Under the pieces are notes generated by a model, which had not been told where the DNA came from, made no database searches, and saw nothing but the letters and a program-made list of their open reading frames with translations. Shown here piece by piece: positions 26,276-36,500 of a DNA stretch of 64,000 nucleotides; position 1 is the first letter of the stretch, and every line of letters begins with the position of its first letter. The stretch is from positions 124,001 through 188,000 of the forward strand of contig JADJSX010000024.1 of NCBI GenBank assembly GCA_016711485.1, read 5' to 3'. The translations under genes were made by a program, and so were the position numbers. This stretch comes from Leptospiraceae bacterium. Lineage in GTDB: Bacteria > Spirochaetota > Leptospiria > Leptospirales > Leptospiraceae.

Positions 26276-26935
26276 ATGAAACGAATAAAACGAATCTATA
26301 AAAAACTTTTTGCAAGAAAAATCAAATTTTCCGAAGTAACTTTGCGTAAAGAGATCTTCTTATATGCAGGGGATGTACCAGAAATGGAGGTTTACAATGG
26401 TTATGTTGGACTATCGATCAATCAAGAAGATGAAAGGCATATTAAACACGATGTAACAAATAATTATCCTATAAGCGACAATAGTGTCGATCGTTATCAA
26501 TCGGAAGATGTATTTGAACATATTGAATATGAAGAGCTACCAAAGGTAATCAATGAAATCTACAGAGTTCTAAAAGTGGGGGGATTATTCCGATTAGCCC
26601 TTCCTGATTATAGATGCGATATATTATACGATAGAACTCATAAAAATGAACAAGGGGAACTACAATTTGATCCGCAGGGAGGTGGAGCCTACTTAAATGG
26701 GAAAGTAGTGAATGGTGGACATGTTTGGTTTCCTAATTTTGAAAAAGTATCCAAGTTATTAGAAAAATCTAAATTTTCAAAAATTGAATTTTTACATTAT
26801 TATGATTCAAAAGGAAATCCAGTTACGAACCCAATCGACTATTCAAAAGGCTGGGTTATACGAACTCCAGATCATGATGATAGAGTGAAGAATCCTTACC
26901 GTCCTATTTCAATTGTGGTAGATTGTATTAAATGA
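26276..26935 (+). CDS. SAM-dependent methyltransferase-like protein
   Basis: About 219 aa starting at ATG 26276 (AAGGTC 8 bases upstream). The frame opens further up, but that part overlaps the flippase gene end. Sequence blocks YAGDVPEMEVYNGYVGLSIN, HDVTNNYPISDNSVDRYQSE and INEIYRVLKVGGLFRLALPDYR are those of the group of sugar-locus methyltransferases that lack the standard glycine-rich motif I. The last segment (VWFPNFEKVSKLLEKSKFSK) is also characteristic. Its substrate is probably a glycan residue. It is the last plus-strand gene before the minus-strand acyltransferase pair. Confidence 0.75.
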   Translation: MKRIKRIYKKLFARKIKFSEVTLRKEIFLYAGDVPEMEVYNGYVGLSINQEDERHIKHDVTNNYPISDNSVDRYQSEDVFEHIEYEELPKVINEIYRVLKVGGLFRLALPDYRCDILYDRTHKNEQGELQFDPQGGGAYLNGKVVNGGHVWFPNFEKVSKLLEKSKFSKIEFLHYYDSKGNPVTNPIDYSKGWVIRTPDHDDRVKNPYRPISIVVDCIK

Positions 26936-27014
26936 TATTCTAAATAGGCAATAACTGATAAGGCTAATCGACATATACTGCATAAAGTTTTTTGGAACAA
27001 AGTGCGCATAATGA

Positions 27015-27839
27015 TTATTTGCCTGTATTAAACATTTTAATAGTTTCATTTCTAAAATAATTTGAATAAAGCATTGCCTCTTCTGGATTTAAGTGTATTC
27101 CGTCATTCGTTTTATATGAATCCAAATTTTCGGGCATTGGAATAAAGCGATTATTTGGAAAAGTTTCGATTATTTTACTTCTAAAATAAACAGCTTTTTC
27201 TAGTTGAACCAGTTCTTTATTTACAGGCATTTCAAAGAAAACAACATTTACTCCATTATTATTCAAAAAAGTTACATGTTCAAATAAAAGCGTTAGGTGT
27301 TTATTTATTAATGTTTTGTTTATTACTCTGTAGTTTTCTTTCTGTCTCTCTAACAACATATTAAAAAGATCTTGATCGACACTAGCAATATTTGTTTCCT
27401 TAAATGTAAAATTTCCAAGTAAGGCTAGTGGTTGTTTATCAGTCCTTAATGCACGAAATTTTTTCTTTAGAACATTTATAACTGGGGAAGAAACAGCTTC
27501 CTTAAAAGATTCATTTTCATTTCGATCAATTACATTTATTTCAATGAAAATATTTTTAGGCAAATTTTTCTTAGCTCTCACAAGATTCAGTCCATCAAAA
27601 ATACTAAGACCACCAAACGATAAATTATGAAAATCCCACAATACACCCATTGCCAATCGCCCGCTAAGCGAGGAACCTACTATCAATTTAGAAGACTCTT
27701 TCACATCAAAAAGAAATAATTCAGCTAATATTAAATTATCCTGCCATTGGTGTTGTGAAGCACTAACTTGTTTCCAAGATAAAAATCGTGACCAAATAAA
27801 AAATAAAATTGCAAATGTTATAATACTCTTTTTAATCAT
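27015..27839 (-). CDS. SGNH-like acyl-transfer partner of an MBOAT protein
   Basis: A 274-aa protein with an N-terminal membrane anchor (IIKKS... IITFAILFFIWSRFLSW) and periplasmic domain. SKLIVGSSLSGRL puts a serine near residue 56 (SGNH block I), and DGIHLNPEEAMLYSNYF has Asp246/His249 of block V. This is the DltD/AlgX/PatB-like design, which works with an MBOAT partner to O-acetylate a polysaccharide. The MBOAT gene lies 11 bp upstream on the same strand. The likely role is O-acetylation of the surface polysaccharide made by this locus. Confidence 0.78.
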   Translation of the reverse strand: MIKKSIITFAILFFIWSRFLSWKQVSASQHQWQDNLILAELFLFDVKESSKLIVGSSLSGRLAMGVLWDFHNLSFGGLSIFDGLNLVRAKKNLPKNIFIEINVIDRNENESFKEAVSSPVINVLKKKFRALRTDKQPLALLGNFTFKETNIASVDQDLFNMLLERQKENYRVINKTLINKHLTLLFEHVTFLNNNGVNVVFFEMPVNKELVQLEKAVYFRSKIIETFPNNRFIPMPENLDSYKTNDGIHLNPEEAMLYSNYFRNETIKMFNTGK

Positions 27840-27850
27840 AGGGTTATTCT

Positions 27851-29204
27851 TTAAAATTGAAAATAAATAAAACTTCCAGGAATTCCACTATTTGTAACAA
27901 TCAAAAAAAGCAAGATTCCGTATATAAGGTACTCATGATTCAGAAAAAAACCATTTTCTTTGTATTTTAGTTTTAGCAAATAATAGAGATGGTAAAAAAA
28001 TACGATAGAGGAATATATCAATATTCTAATCACGAAACTATAATCAGAAGCTTTGTTTTGATTTTCGAAAATCGCATTTATATATTCGATTACATTTTTA
28101 AATTCAGGTAATTTAAAGAGTAACCAAGCAAATGATACAAGAGTGAAAACAAATAGAATTTTACCTATTTTAATAAATAAATTTTCTTTAAAACTCAAAC
28201 GATGTGCCAAAAATCGTTCGCTTGCAAGTAAAAGCCCATGAAATCCGCCCCAAACTGCATAACTCCAAGCAGCACCGTGCCAAAGTCCACCTAAAATCAT
28301 TGTAATCATTAAATTGATATAAGTACGAAAGTTACCCTTTCGATTTCCGCCTAACGGTATATACAAGTATTCCTGTAAAAAAGTTGACAACGATATATGC
28401 CATCTCTTCCAAAACTCGCGAAACGAGGAAGAAATATAGGGAAAATTAAAATTATCCAAGAGGTTGTAACCAAATAATTTTGCAATGCCAATAGCAATGA
28501 GAGAATAACCAGCAAAATCCGCATAAATTTGACAAGAGAATCCCAATAACATAACTAATAAACTAATAGAACCCATACTTAAGAAATAAGGAAAAGTAAT
28601 CCAAAAAGAAAAAATTTTAAATTTTTCCCCCCACCCCCATTTTTAAAAATTCAAAAAAAAATTTTTTTATAACCCCTTTGGGGTTTTTGGGGGAAAAAAT
28701 GTTTTAACTTGGGGGGGGGGGAGGAAGAAGGGTTTTACTATGTTCCCAAATTGACTGGCTGATCATTTCTCTATTTACAAAATAGTTTTCTTTGTAAACA
28801 TCCATTAATAAACTTATACCTTGAAATGTAAAAAAAGAAATCCCGACTGGTAAAGGAATTGTAATTAAAAACTCGCCTAATGAACTTTCTCTTGATATTG
28901 TATCAGCAATTAAACCCGCATATTTAAAAAAACTTAATATAGCAATATTAGAAAAAACTCCAAACCATGCGATCATTTTCCTGTTGATAAAACCGTCTTT
29001 TGGATAGGCAATATAGTAACTGGATAACGTATTTATTCCTACTGATATTAATAATAATAAAACTAAAATAGGTTTATGCCAAGAATAGAAAATTAAACTT
29101 GCGATAATTAATATCTGTACTTGGTATTTGGAAAATTTTGGTATATAGTACAATAGAAAAGTGATGCTGACTAATCCAATAAATATGAAGCTATTAAATA
29201 ACAT
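27851..29204 (-). pseudogene. MBOAT family O-acyltransferase, interrupted in the middle
   Basis: The N-part (start ATG 29204) reads MLFNSFIFIGLVSITFLLYY, then LPVGISFFTFQGISLLMDVY, typical of AlgI/DltB/PatA. The C-part (up to 27851) has SCQIYADFAGYSLIAIGIAK, FWKRWHISLSTFLQEYLYIPLGGN and LGGLWHGAAWSYAVWGGFHG with the catalytic-type His. Between them, about 75 residues (the FFPQLVAGPI region) are missing and replaced by 28612-28732, a homopolymer-rich stretch. The gene is either disrupted or, more likely, the assembly is faulty here. If intact it would move acyl groups across the membrane for the SGNH partner. Confidence 0.8.
28612..28732. other. Homopolymer-rich, possibly artefactual segment inside the MBOAT gene
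   Basis: Runs of C6, C5, A9, T7, G5 and G11 appear within 120 bases, unlike any other part of the window. The stretch interrupts an otherwise clean MBOAT reading frame and encodes no sensible protein (LLPPPPPS). AACCCCTTTGGGGTT lies in it. It looks like a badly resolved read end or gap filling. Confidence 0.6.
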
Positions 29205-29489
29205 GAATCAATATTTTCCCCTTATTTAAATAATTTTCAAAAGTAGATTCCGAAAAAACACAAATTAGTCGATTTCGATAATTAACGTAACCTTTCTCTA
29301 AAATGTTTAAGAAATAACTCCAAATAACAAATGCTATGTTTTAAATCGCTTCACAAAAAATTGTTAAGTTTTGGGAAGTTGTTCCGTTTTTATTCCATTG
29401 CAAAGTTGGAATTCGATATTTCATTGCGTTAACTTCAATTCATTTATAGAGTAAAATCAGATTAAACCACTATCGTTTGCTACATTTCT

Positions 29490-29568
29490 ACCGATGACGG
29501 CTAATAAGTATTTTGCGCAAAACCGAATCAATGACTGAAAAGGATCGAAATTTATAATTTTAAATGGA
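29490..29568 (+). repeat. Repeat family 2, copy 1
   Basis: The core CGGCTAATAAGTATTTTGCG is followed by CAAAACCGAATCAATGACTG and AAAAGGATCGAAA. It aligns over about 80 bp with 33142-33220 and 41142-41221. All three are intergenic. No coding or terminal inverted repeat was evident. Confidence 0.7.
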
Positions 29569-29674
29569 CTAACTGCGAGTTTTCAGGAGAATCTGTTTGA
29601 TTTACATATCCACTCATTTTCTTTGTAAATACCCTTAAATAAATCTAGACAAATAAGCCTTATTTATTGACTTA

Positions 29675-29735
29675 TACCAATTGCCAAAAATAAATTCTAA
29701 TTTAAAACTAGATAGCTTTCTTTTGGCAATTGGTA
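29675..29735. repeat. Perfect 15-bp inverted repeat with 31-bp spacer
   Basis: TACCAATTGCCAAAA (29675-29689) pairs with TTTTGGCAATTGGTA (29721-29735). The spacer is AT-rich. A related half-site, TTCCAATTGCCCAAAATAAG, occurs near 41458, so this may be another small dispersed element. Confidence 0.6.
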
Positions 29736-29842
29736 ATACCCTTATAAAAGATAGCGGAACTTATTTAAGAGAAGTGGTATTGGGTATAGACTTAACAGTA
29801 ATTTCAAATTCGAAATATCGCATTAGGCATATAATTTCTTAA

Positions 29843-30787
29843 ATGAAGAATCAGAAAAATCAAATCAAAACTCTTTCCATTGTAATTCCTTCCTTTAATG
29901 AAGAAGGAAATATTAAAAAACTTTACGATCGTTTAATTTTAAATTTAAAAAAAACAAAATATAACTTTGAAATTATATTTGTCGATGACGGAAGTACAGA
30001 TGGTACATTAAATCAAATCAAAAAACTTTCCAGTAAATCAAAATGGATTAAATATATTTCTTTTTCTAAAAATTTTGGTCATCAGAAAGCATTAAAAGCA
30101 GGTTTAGATTTTGCGAATGGAGAGGCAGTCATTTCATTAGATGCAGATTTACAGCATCCTCCGGAGTTGATTCCTACCATGATAGAAAATTGGGAGAATG
30201 GTTTTGATATTGTATTTACAATCAGAAAAGATACGGAAGATACATCTTTATTCAAAAAAATTACGGCACAGTTTTTTTATAAAATTATGAATCGATTATC
30301 TGGATTAAATATATCTCAAGGTGCAGCGGATTTTAGGTTATTAGATCGAAAAGTAGTAAATGTAATTCGAGATATGCAGGAAGATAATCTTTTTATTAGA
30401 GGAATGATACCTTGGTTGGGATTTAATCAAATTGGAATTGAATATGAACCTGAGCAAAGAACATGGGGCAAATCAAAATATACCGTAAAAAAAATGTTTC
30501 TATTCGCTTTGCAAGGAATTACTTCTTTTAGTGTAAAACCTTTACATTTAACAACTTACTTAGGCATTATAATATTTTTTCTCAGTTGCATTTATATATT
30601 CTATGCTCTATTTATTTACTTTGTGAAAAACATTTCTATTCCAGGTTGGACTTCGATGTTAATTAGCGTATTGTTTCTCGGAAGTTTGAATTTAGTAATG
30701 TTGGGTGTCCTTGGAGAATACATCGGAAAAATTATGATAGAATCAAAGAGAAGACCGCAATACATAATCAAGGATAAAAAGTTATGA
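29843..30787 (+). CDS. GT2 glycosyltransferase, GtrB/CsbB type
   Basis: A 314-aa membrane-anchored GT2. The start is TLSIVIPSFNEEGNIKKLYD, with FEIIFVDDGSTDGTLNQIKK, SLDADLQHPPELIPTMIENW for the D-x-D region and QRTWGKSKYTVKKMFLFALQ for the conserved 'GxSKY' block. Two C-terminal helices follow (LGIIIFFLSCIYIFYALFIY; MLISVLFLGSLNLVMLGVLG). It probably makes polyprenyl-phosphate-sugar. The next gene overlaps its stop (ATGA), and a large membrane protein follows. GT2 plus membrane transferase is the usual layout of a glycan side-group (Gtr) system. Confidence 0.9.
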   Translation: MKNQKNQIKTLSIVIPSFNEEGNIKKLYDRLILNLKKTKYNFEIIFVDDGSTDGTLNQIKKLSSKSKWIKYISFSKNFGHQKALKAGLDFANGEAVISLDADLQHPPELIPTMIENWENGFDIVFTIRKDTEDTSLFKKITAQFFYKIMNRLSGLNISQGAADFRLLDRKVVNVIRDMQEDNLFIRGMIPWLGFNQIGIEYEPEQRTWGKSKYTVKKMFLFALQGITSFSVKPLHLTTYLGIIIFFLSCIYIFYALFIYFVKNISIPGWTSMLISVLFLGSLNLVMLGVLGEYIGKIMIESKRRPQYIIKDKKL

Positions 30788-31563
30788 AAACTGATTCAGA
30801 AGTTCAGAGAGAACATTTTAATTCTATATCTTCCAGATATTTAAATTCGAGAAAAAACAAAAATCATCTTGCCTACAAAGAAGTCTGGTGGGACAATTTA
30901 TTAAAGTATTTATTAGCGAATTACTCCTTCAATGATCAACATAATTTATTAGAAGCCATGTGTGGTTTAGCTGAAGGAAGTAACTTATTAAGAAAGGCAT
31001 ATCCAAATATAAAATTATATGCATTTGACTATTCAGATGAAATGGTATTTGCTGCGTTAAGGGAAAATATCGGATTCGAAAGTATATTTCAAGCTGATAT
31101 AGTAAACTTTTCTGAAAAAGAAAAATATGATATAATCATTATTCTCGGCGGATTACACCACGTACCTAATTTTGTTGATAAAGCACTTTCGAATATTTAT
31201 CAAGCATTGCGTAAGGATGGAATTTTTATAAATTTAGAACCTACTCATAATAACTTTTTATTTAAATATATTCGGGAATCAATTTATAAAAAGAATTCTT
31301 TGTTTGAAGAAAACACAGAAAGAGGATTTACATTGGATGAATACAACCAAAAATTATCCGATGCTGGTTTCAGTATCAAAAAGCAATTTTTTCCGGGTCT
31401 ATTGGGTTACATTCTATATTACAACCCAGATGCATTCCCTTTTTTAAATATTGGAACAAGTTTTGTGGCTAAGTTTTTTTCGAAATTCGACTGGGTTCTA
31501 GGAATGACGTATATCGGGAAAAAATTTTCATTTGCTACATGGAGTATCGCATCTAAAAAATGA
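30784..31563 (+). CDS. Class I SAM-dependent methyltransferase
   Basis: A 259-aa methyltransferase. The motif I region is variant: NLLEAMCGLAEGSNLLRKAY, lacking the full GxGxG. It is followed by YAFDYSDEMVFAALRE, the catalytic strand KYDIIIILGGLHHVPNFVD, and ALRKDGIFINLEPTHNNFLF. The C-terminal half has an aromatic-rich membrane-near helix. It overlaps GT2 upstream and the membrane protein downstream by 4 bp each, so it is in one transcript. It probably modifies the same sugar or lipid intermediate. Confidence 0.8.
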   Translation: MKTDSEVQREHFNSISSRYLNSRKNKNHLAYKEVWWDNLLKYLLANYSFNDQHNLLEAMCGLAEGSNLLRKAYPNIKLYAFDYSDEMVFAALRENIGFESIFQADIVNFSEKEKYDIIIILGGLHHVPNFVDKALSNIYQALRKDGIFINLEPTHNNFLFKYIRESIYKKNSLFEENTERGFTLDEYNQKLSDAGFSIKKQFFPGLLGYILYYNPDAFPFLNIGTSFVAKFFSKFDWVLGMTYIGKKFSFATWSIASKK

Positions 31564-33137
31564 TTTTTAGTCGTATTTCACTTTATATAAATTCAATTAA
31601 ATACAAAAAGATTTTATTGTATCTAGGTACAATTATATCTATAATCGTACCGTTAGTTCTATTCGTAAATAATCTATTTGCGAAATGGTGGTTAATCGAT
31701 GACCATGGTCTATTTTCCTATTTTGAATCCGAAGGCAAAAACTATGAGTTAAATGATTTTATCCACTTTTTATTTAACAAAACTGAGTTTGGTAAATTTG
31801 GTCAATCGGCCCGATTTAGACCTAGTTATTTTTTTTTACAGCTTACCGAATTATATATATTTGGTCTAAGTCCACTTTATTTTTATTCTGTTCGTCTGTT
31901 GATTGCAGTCCTATTTTCAGTTGCTTTATTTTTTAATCTAAATAAATTTCTAAATGTTTTCATTTCATTTTTATTAGTTTTAGTTATTTGGACCTTGCCT
32001 TTTTGGAGTGATGTATTTTCAAGATTAGGACCAGCAGAAATTTATGGGACTTTAGGATTTACTTTTATACTGATAAGTTATATTTTAAATCCACGAATGG
32101 CATTCCTGAATTCAATTCTAAGAATGTTTGGAATACTAATTTTAATTGGATCAAAAGAAAATTTTATTCTATTTATATTTGTATCGATAGTGGAACTTTG
32201 GAAACTATATAATACTCGTGATTCGGAATTAATTTTATACTCTAATTTTTTCCCATTCAAAAATTTTCGATATAGAATCCAAACGACCAAACTAATTCTT
32301 TTTTCCATTGAATTTGTTCCTATTTTATTTTCATTTTATATAATTTTGTCTTTGTTTCTTTATTTTTCTACAAATTCAAATGATATTTATGGGAATAATA
32401 CAAGTATCCCAGAACGTTTGCATTTATATATTAGGTATATACAAGAGATTCATTTTTTAATTATTACTATTCTCTCTTTAATATTATTTTTTTATTCTTC
32501 TGTATTTAGAAAGTTTTTTAAAAAAAATATATATTTGATTTTAATAATCTTTTTTTGTTTATTTTCCTATGTTTTTAATTTTATTTTTTATAATGCAAAA
32601 TGGCCTACTTCCATGCGTTACGACTTTCCAGGCGTAATTCTATTTCCTATTGGCGTTATTTTATTTTTTGCATTGTTCCTTCGTGTTCTCAGGATTTCGA
32701 AACAAATTCAACTTTTTATCCTACTAACATTGGTTCTACTAAATTTGAATTTTACTGGGCTGCAAATTAATTTTAAATCCTCTATTGAGAATCGAAATAG
32801 GACAGTTGCCTTTACCACATTTATAAAAGAGATTACTGGTATTTTAAAATTAAATCCAAATGCAGATGTTGTAATTCGAATTGGAAGTCCCTGGGATTTT
32901 GAGCCCCATAGATCATTACTAACATTCTTAAAGTATTATAATATTAACAATCGGATTTTAATCAAGGTAGATTCAATTCCTCCATCAAACAATTTCGAAA
33001 AACAGTTACTAGCAGAATTGTATAAATTTGAAAATCAGGATCTACAAGTTGTTTCTAAATGTTTTGTTTTCACATTTATAACTATGCAGGAAAAAAAATA
33101 TTGTAGCGATCAAAAAAGTCATACAATTCCTTGGTAA
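31560..33137 (+). CDS. Polytopic membrane protein, candidate GT-C glycosyltransferase
   Basis: A 525-aa protein with around ten membrane helices. After the first helix it has KWWLIDDHGLFSYFESEGK, an acidic pair at the expected position of the GT-C catalytic Asp. NGLSPLYFYSVRLLIAVLFS-like helices follow, and the C-terminal ~130 aa are soluble (ENRNRTVAFTTFIKEITGIL, NADVVIRIGSPWDFEPHRSL). It is translationally coupled to the GT2/methyltransferase pair. I suggest it transfers the polyprenyl-linked sugar outside the membrane (inference); no family name is claimed. Confidence 0.65.
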   Translation: MIFSRISLYINSIKYKKILLYLGTIISIIVPLVLFVNNLFAKWWLIDDHGLFSYFESEGKNYELNDFIHFLFNKTEFGKFGQSARFRPSYFFLQLTELYIFGLSPLYFYSVRLLIAVLFSVALFFNLNKFLNVFISFLLVLVIWTLPFWSDVFSRLGPAEIYGTLGFTFILISYILNPRMAFLNSILRMFGILILIGSKENFILFIFVSIVELWKLYNTRDSELILYSNFFPFKNFRYRIQTTKLILFSIEFVPILFSFYIILSLFLYFSTNSNDIYGNNTSIPERLHLYIRYIQEIHFLIITILSLILFFYSSVFRKFFKKNIYLILIIFFCLFSYVFNFIFYNAKWPTSMRYDFPGVILFPIGVILFFALFLRVLRISKQIQLFILLTLVLLNLNFTGLQINFKSSIENRNRTVAFTTFIKEITGILKLNPNADVVIRIGSPWDFEPHRSLLTFLKYYNINNRILIKVDSIPPSNNFEKQLLAELYKFENQDLQVVSKCFVFTFITMQEKKYCSDQKSHTIPW

Positions 33138-33141
33138 TAGA

Positions 33142-33220
33142 ACCAATACCGGCTAATAAGTATTTTGCGTAAATTCAAATCAATGACTGGAAAGGAAAGT
33201 ATATTCTGAGTTTTAAATAA
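33142..33220 (+). repeat. Repeat family 2, copy 2
   Basis: ACCGGCTAATAAGTATTTTG, followed by CGTAAATTCAAATCAATGAC and TGGAAAGGAAAG, starts four bases after the stop of the membrane-protein gene. It matches copy 1 (29490) and copy 3 (41142) over about 80 bp with roughly three quarters identity by eye. It lies within the 390-bp gap before the giant lipoprotein gene, which otherwise shows nothing. Confidence 0.7.
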
Positions 33221-33525
33221 TGTATATACCTAACACTAAAAGCGATTACCCCTTTGGATATTATTTGAAGCAGTTTTTGGTAGAACCGAACGCACTTTTT
33301 TGAATCAGAAATGTGTAATTTCTTATGGAGTTCAGTATAAATCTCATAGAAATTACTTGACAATTACATTTCGAGCGGAACTTGATGGAATACTAGAGGT
33401 ATTTTTTCTTCTGTAAAATTCTATTTGTATCAAATAAACGAATTAAATTGAAAAGTTTTATATAAGGAATATACCTGAAAAAAGAATTAAGGAGCTAGGG
33501 AATTGAAGTTAAACAAATTCCTAGA

Positions 33526-36500
33526 ATGAATATGAAAAAACAAAAGCAAAAAATAATATCACTACTAGTATCCATGCTGATAGTAGTCGGTGGTTGTTCA
33601 AAAACGGAGAAAAAATACCTTCCTTTTTCAACTTCCAACGGAGTCGAAACAGAAGCGTATGGTAAAGGAAGTGCAACTTTAATTGAAATTAAAGTTAATC
33701 CTGCTAATGCACAAATAGCCAAAGACTCCTTTGCAGAGTTTACTGCTGTTGGTGTCTATTCAAATGGAACTCACCAGAATATTACTTCTGAAGTAACTTG
33801 GGGGACTAAAGACACAAATATTTCCGAACCAACCGGTACGAAGGGTCGTGTGAATGGAAAAGTTGCAGGGTCAACCGAAGTTGTGGCAAAGTTATCCGAG
33901 CTGGATGGAAAAGCCAATCTCACCGTTATGCCGGCGACTATCGTTTCCGTTCAGGTGAATTGTCCAAATTCTAGTTTAGCTGTTGGTACAAATGCTAGTT
34001 GTACAGCAACTGCCATCTTCTCTGATGGAACAACCCAAGATGTAACATCGTCTGCTACTTGGACTTCTGGGAATGGTACAATCGCGAGTGTAAATGGCGG
34101 AACTGTTACAGGAGTTGGAACTGGAAATTCAAATATCACAGCCACAATTACAATAGGCGGGCAAACCGTTATTAGTCCACCAAATCCTATACAAGTAACT
34201 CCAGCAGTTTTAGTATCTATTCAAATCACAGGAAATTTAAACCCACATTTAGGGACTGTTTCTCCACTTACTGCTACAGGAATTTATTCGGACGGAAGTC
34301 ATAGAGATATAACAGCGCAAGTAAGTTGGTCTACTGGAAATCCAAGCATAGCAACCCAAAGCAACAATCCAGGAACAAATGGATATTTAACTCCTATTTC
34401 ACAAGGTTCAACCTATGTAAGTGCAAATCTGGGCGGAATCAGTGGAAGTGCTGATCTTACTGTTCTTGCACCCAATTTAGTATCCGTTGCTATTTCTTCT
34501 AACGTCACTGTAATCAATGGGTTAACTTATCAATATACTGCTACAGCTACTTATTCAGATGGTTCTACACAAAACGTAACCAAAGAAGCAGTTTGGAACT
34601 CTTCTAATAATGGAGTGGCAACCGTTACAACTAGTTTAGACAATGGTGGGTCTTTACAAACTGTAAGTCCTGGTTCAACAACCGTATCCGCTACTTTTGG
34701 CGGGATAACCAGCAATAATTCAAACGTAACAGTAACACCTGCAACTTTAGTTTCTATTTCTATTACTTGTCAAGAATCCTTATCTTTAGTAAAAGGATTA
34801 ACTAAAACTTGCACAGCTACAGGAACCTATACCGACGGAACTACTGCGGATATCACTTCTTCCGTTATTTGGAATTCTTCCAACACGGGAGTTGCTACAA
34901 TTAGTAATGCAGAAGGAAATGCTGGAACAGCGACTGGTATTGGAGCGGGTAACACCAACATAACCGCAACTTTAAATGGAGTAACTAGTTCCGTTGTTGT
35001 ATTAACTGTTACAAATCCAACGTTAGTATCTATAGCAATTACACCTAGCAGTAATCCATCGGTAGTAAAAGGATTAACCATTCCATTTACTGCAATCGGA
35101 ACATACAATAATGGAACCACAGTAAACTTAACATCTGAGGTGACTTGGAATTCTTCCAATGGTGGTGTCGCAACTATTAGCAATGCCTCTGGAAGCGGAG
35201 GAGTTGCAACAGGAACCGGTGTAGGAACTACAAATATCACAGCCAATTTTAATGGTGTTACCAGTAATTCTGTATCCTTAAATGGAACAGCGGCAACGTT
35301 AGTATCTATAGCAATTACACCAAGCAGTAATCCATTGGTAGTAAAAGGATTAACCGTACCATTCACGGCAACAGGAACTTACACGGATGGTTCTACAGTA
35401 GACTTAACTTCCGTTGTAACTTGGAGTTCTTCTAATACCGGAGTTGCAACTATTAGCAATGCTTCTGGTGATAAAGGAACGGCAACAGGAACTGGTGTAG
35501 GAACTACAAACATAGTAGCAAGTTTGAATGGAACAAATAGCAATATAGTAACTTTAAATGGAACAGCAGCAACGTTAGTTTCTATTGCAGTAACTCCAAA
35601 TGCTAGCCCATCGGTTGTAGTTGGATTAACTATTCCATTTACAGCAACTGGAACTTATACTGATGGCTCAACTGTTAACATAACTTCAAGTGTAACTTGG
35701 AATTCTTCTAACACAACTGCGGCTACTATTAGTAATGCGACCGACACAAAAGGACAAACAACTGGCGCGGGAGCAGGCTCTAGCAATATCACAGCAAGTC
35801 TCGGCGGGGTAACAAGTCCTGCAATTAACTTAACTGTAAATGCAGTTACTTTATCTAGCATTTCTATTTCTCCTATCGCTCCATCCAATTTAGTTGTTGG
35901 CGGAACACCACAAGCATTTGTCGCAATGGGAACTTATAACAATGGTCAAGTAGTAGACATTACATCTTCTGTTACTTGGAACACCACAAATCCAACCAAA
36001 ATTTCTATCAGCAACGTGGCCGACAATACAAAGGGAAAAGCTACTGGTATTGCTTCTGGTTCTTCTAATATTTCAGCAAGTCTAAATGGGAAAACTAGTA
36101 ACATAGTGCTTTTAAGCTGTGTAGATGCTACTCTCTTATCGATTGTAATTACTCCTAATAGCAGTCCTTCTGTTGTAGCTGGATTAACAACTCCGTTTAC
36201 AGCAATGGGAACTTATAACAATGGACAAACAGTAAATATCACCTCATCCGTTACTTGGAGTTCAAGTGATACTACAAAGGCAACTATTGATAATACTGCT
36301 ACAGCAAATAAAGGCGTTGTAACTGGTATAGCGGCCGGATCTTCAAATATTTCTGCAACTTTAAATGGAGTGACAAGTAACATAGTGGGGCTAACAGTAA
36401 ATGCCCCTACTCTACTTTCTATCCAAATCGATCCTCCTGTTAGATCAGTAGCGAAAGGTTTTACACAACAATTCACAGCCACAGGAACTTATAATGCTGG

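Larger units (their letters stand above)
29205..29842. other. Intergenic region with repeat family 2 and an inverted repeat
   Basis: No gene was seen between the divergent MBOAT and GT2 genes. It contains a family 2 repeat at 29490-29568, and a perfect 15-bp inverted repeat at 29675-29689/29721-29735. The remainder is AT-rich and should contain promoters for both directions. None was identified with confidence. Confidence 0.5.

Noticed and set aside
33951..36482. Several antisense open frames of 64-179 codons inside the giant Ig-repeat gene
   Set aside because: They arise from the Thr/Ser/Gly-rich repeat composition, recur in step with the repeats, and lack ribosome sites.
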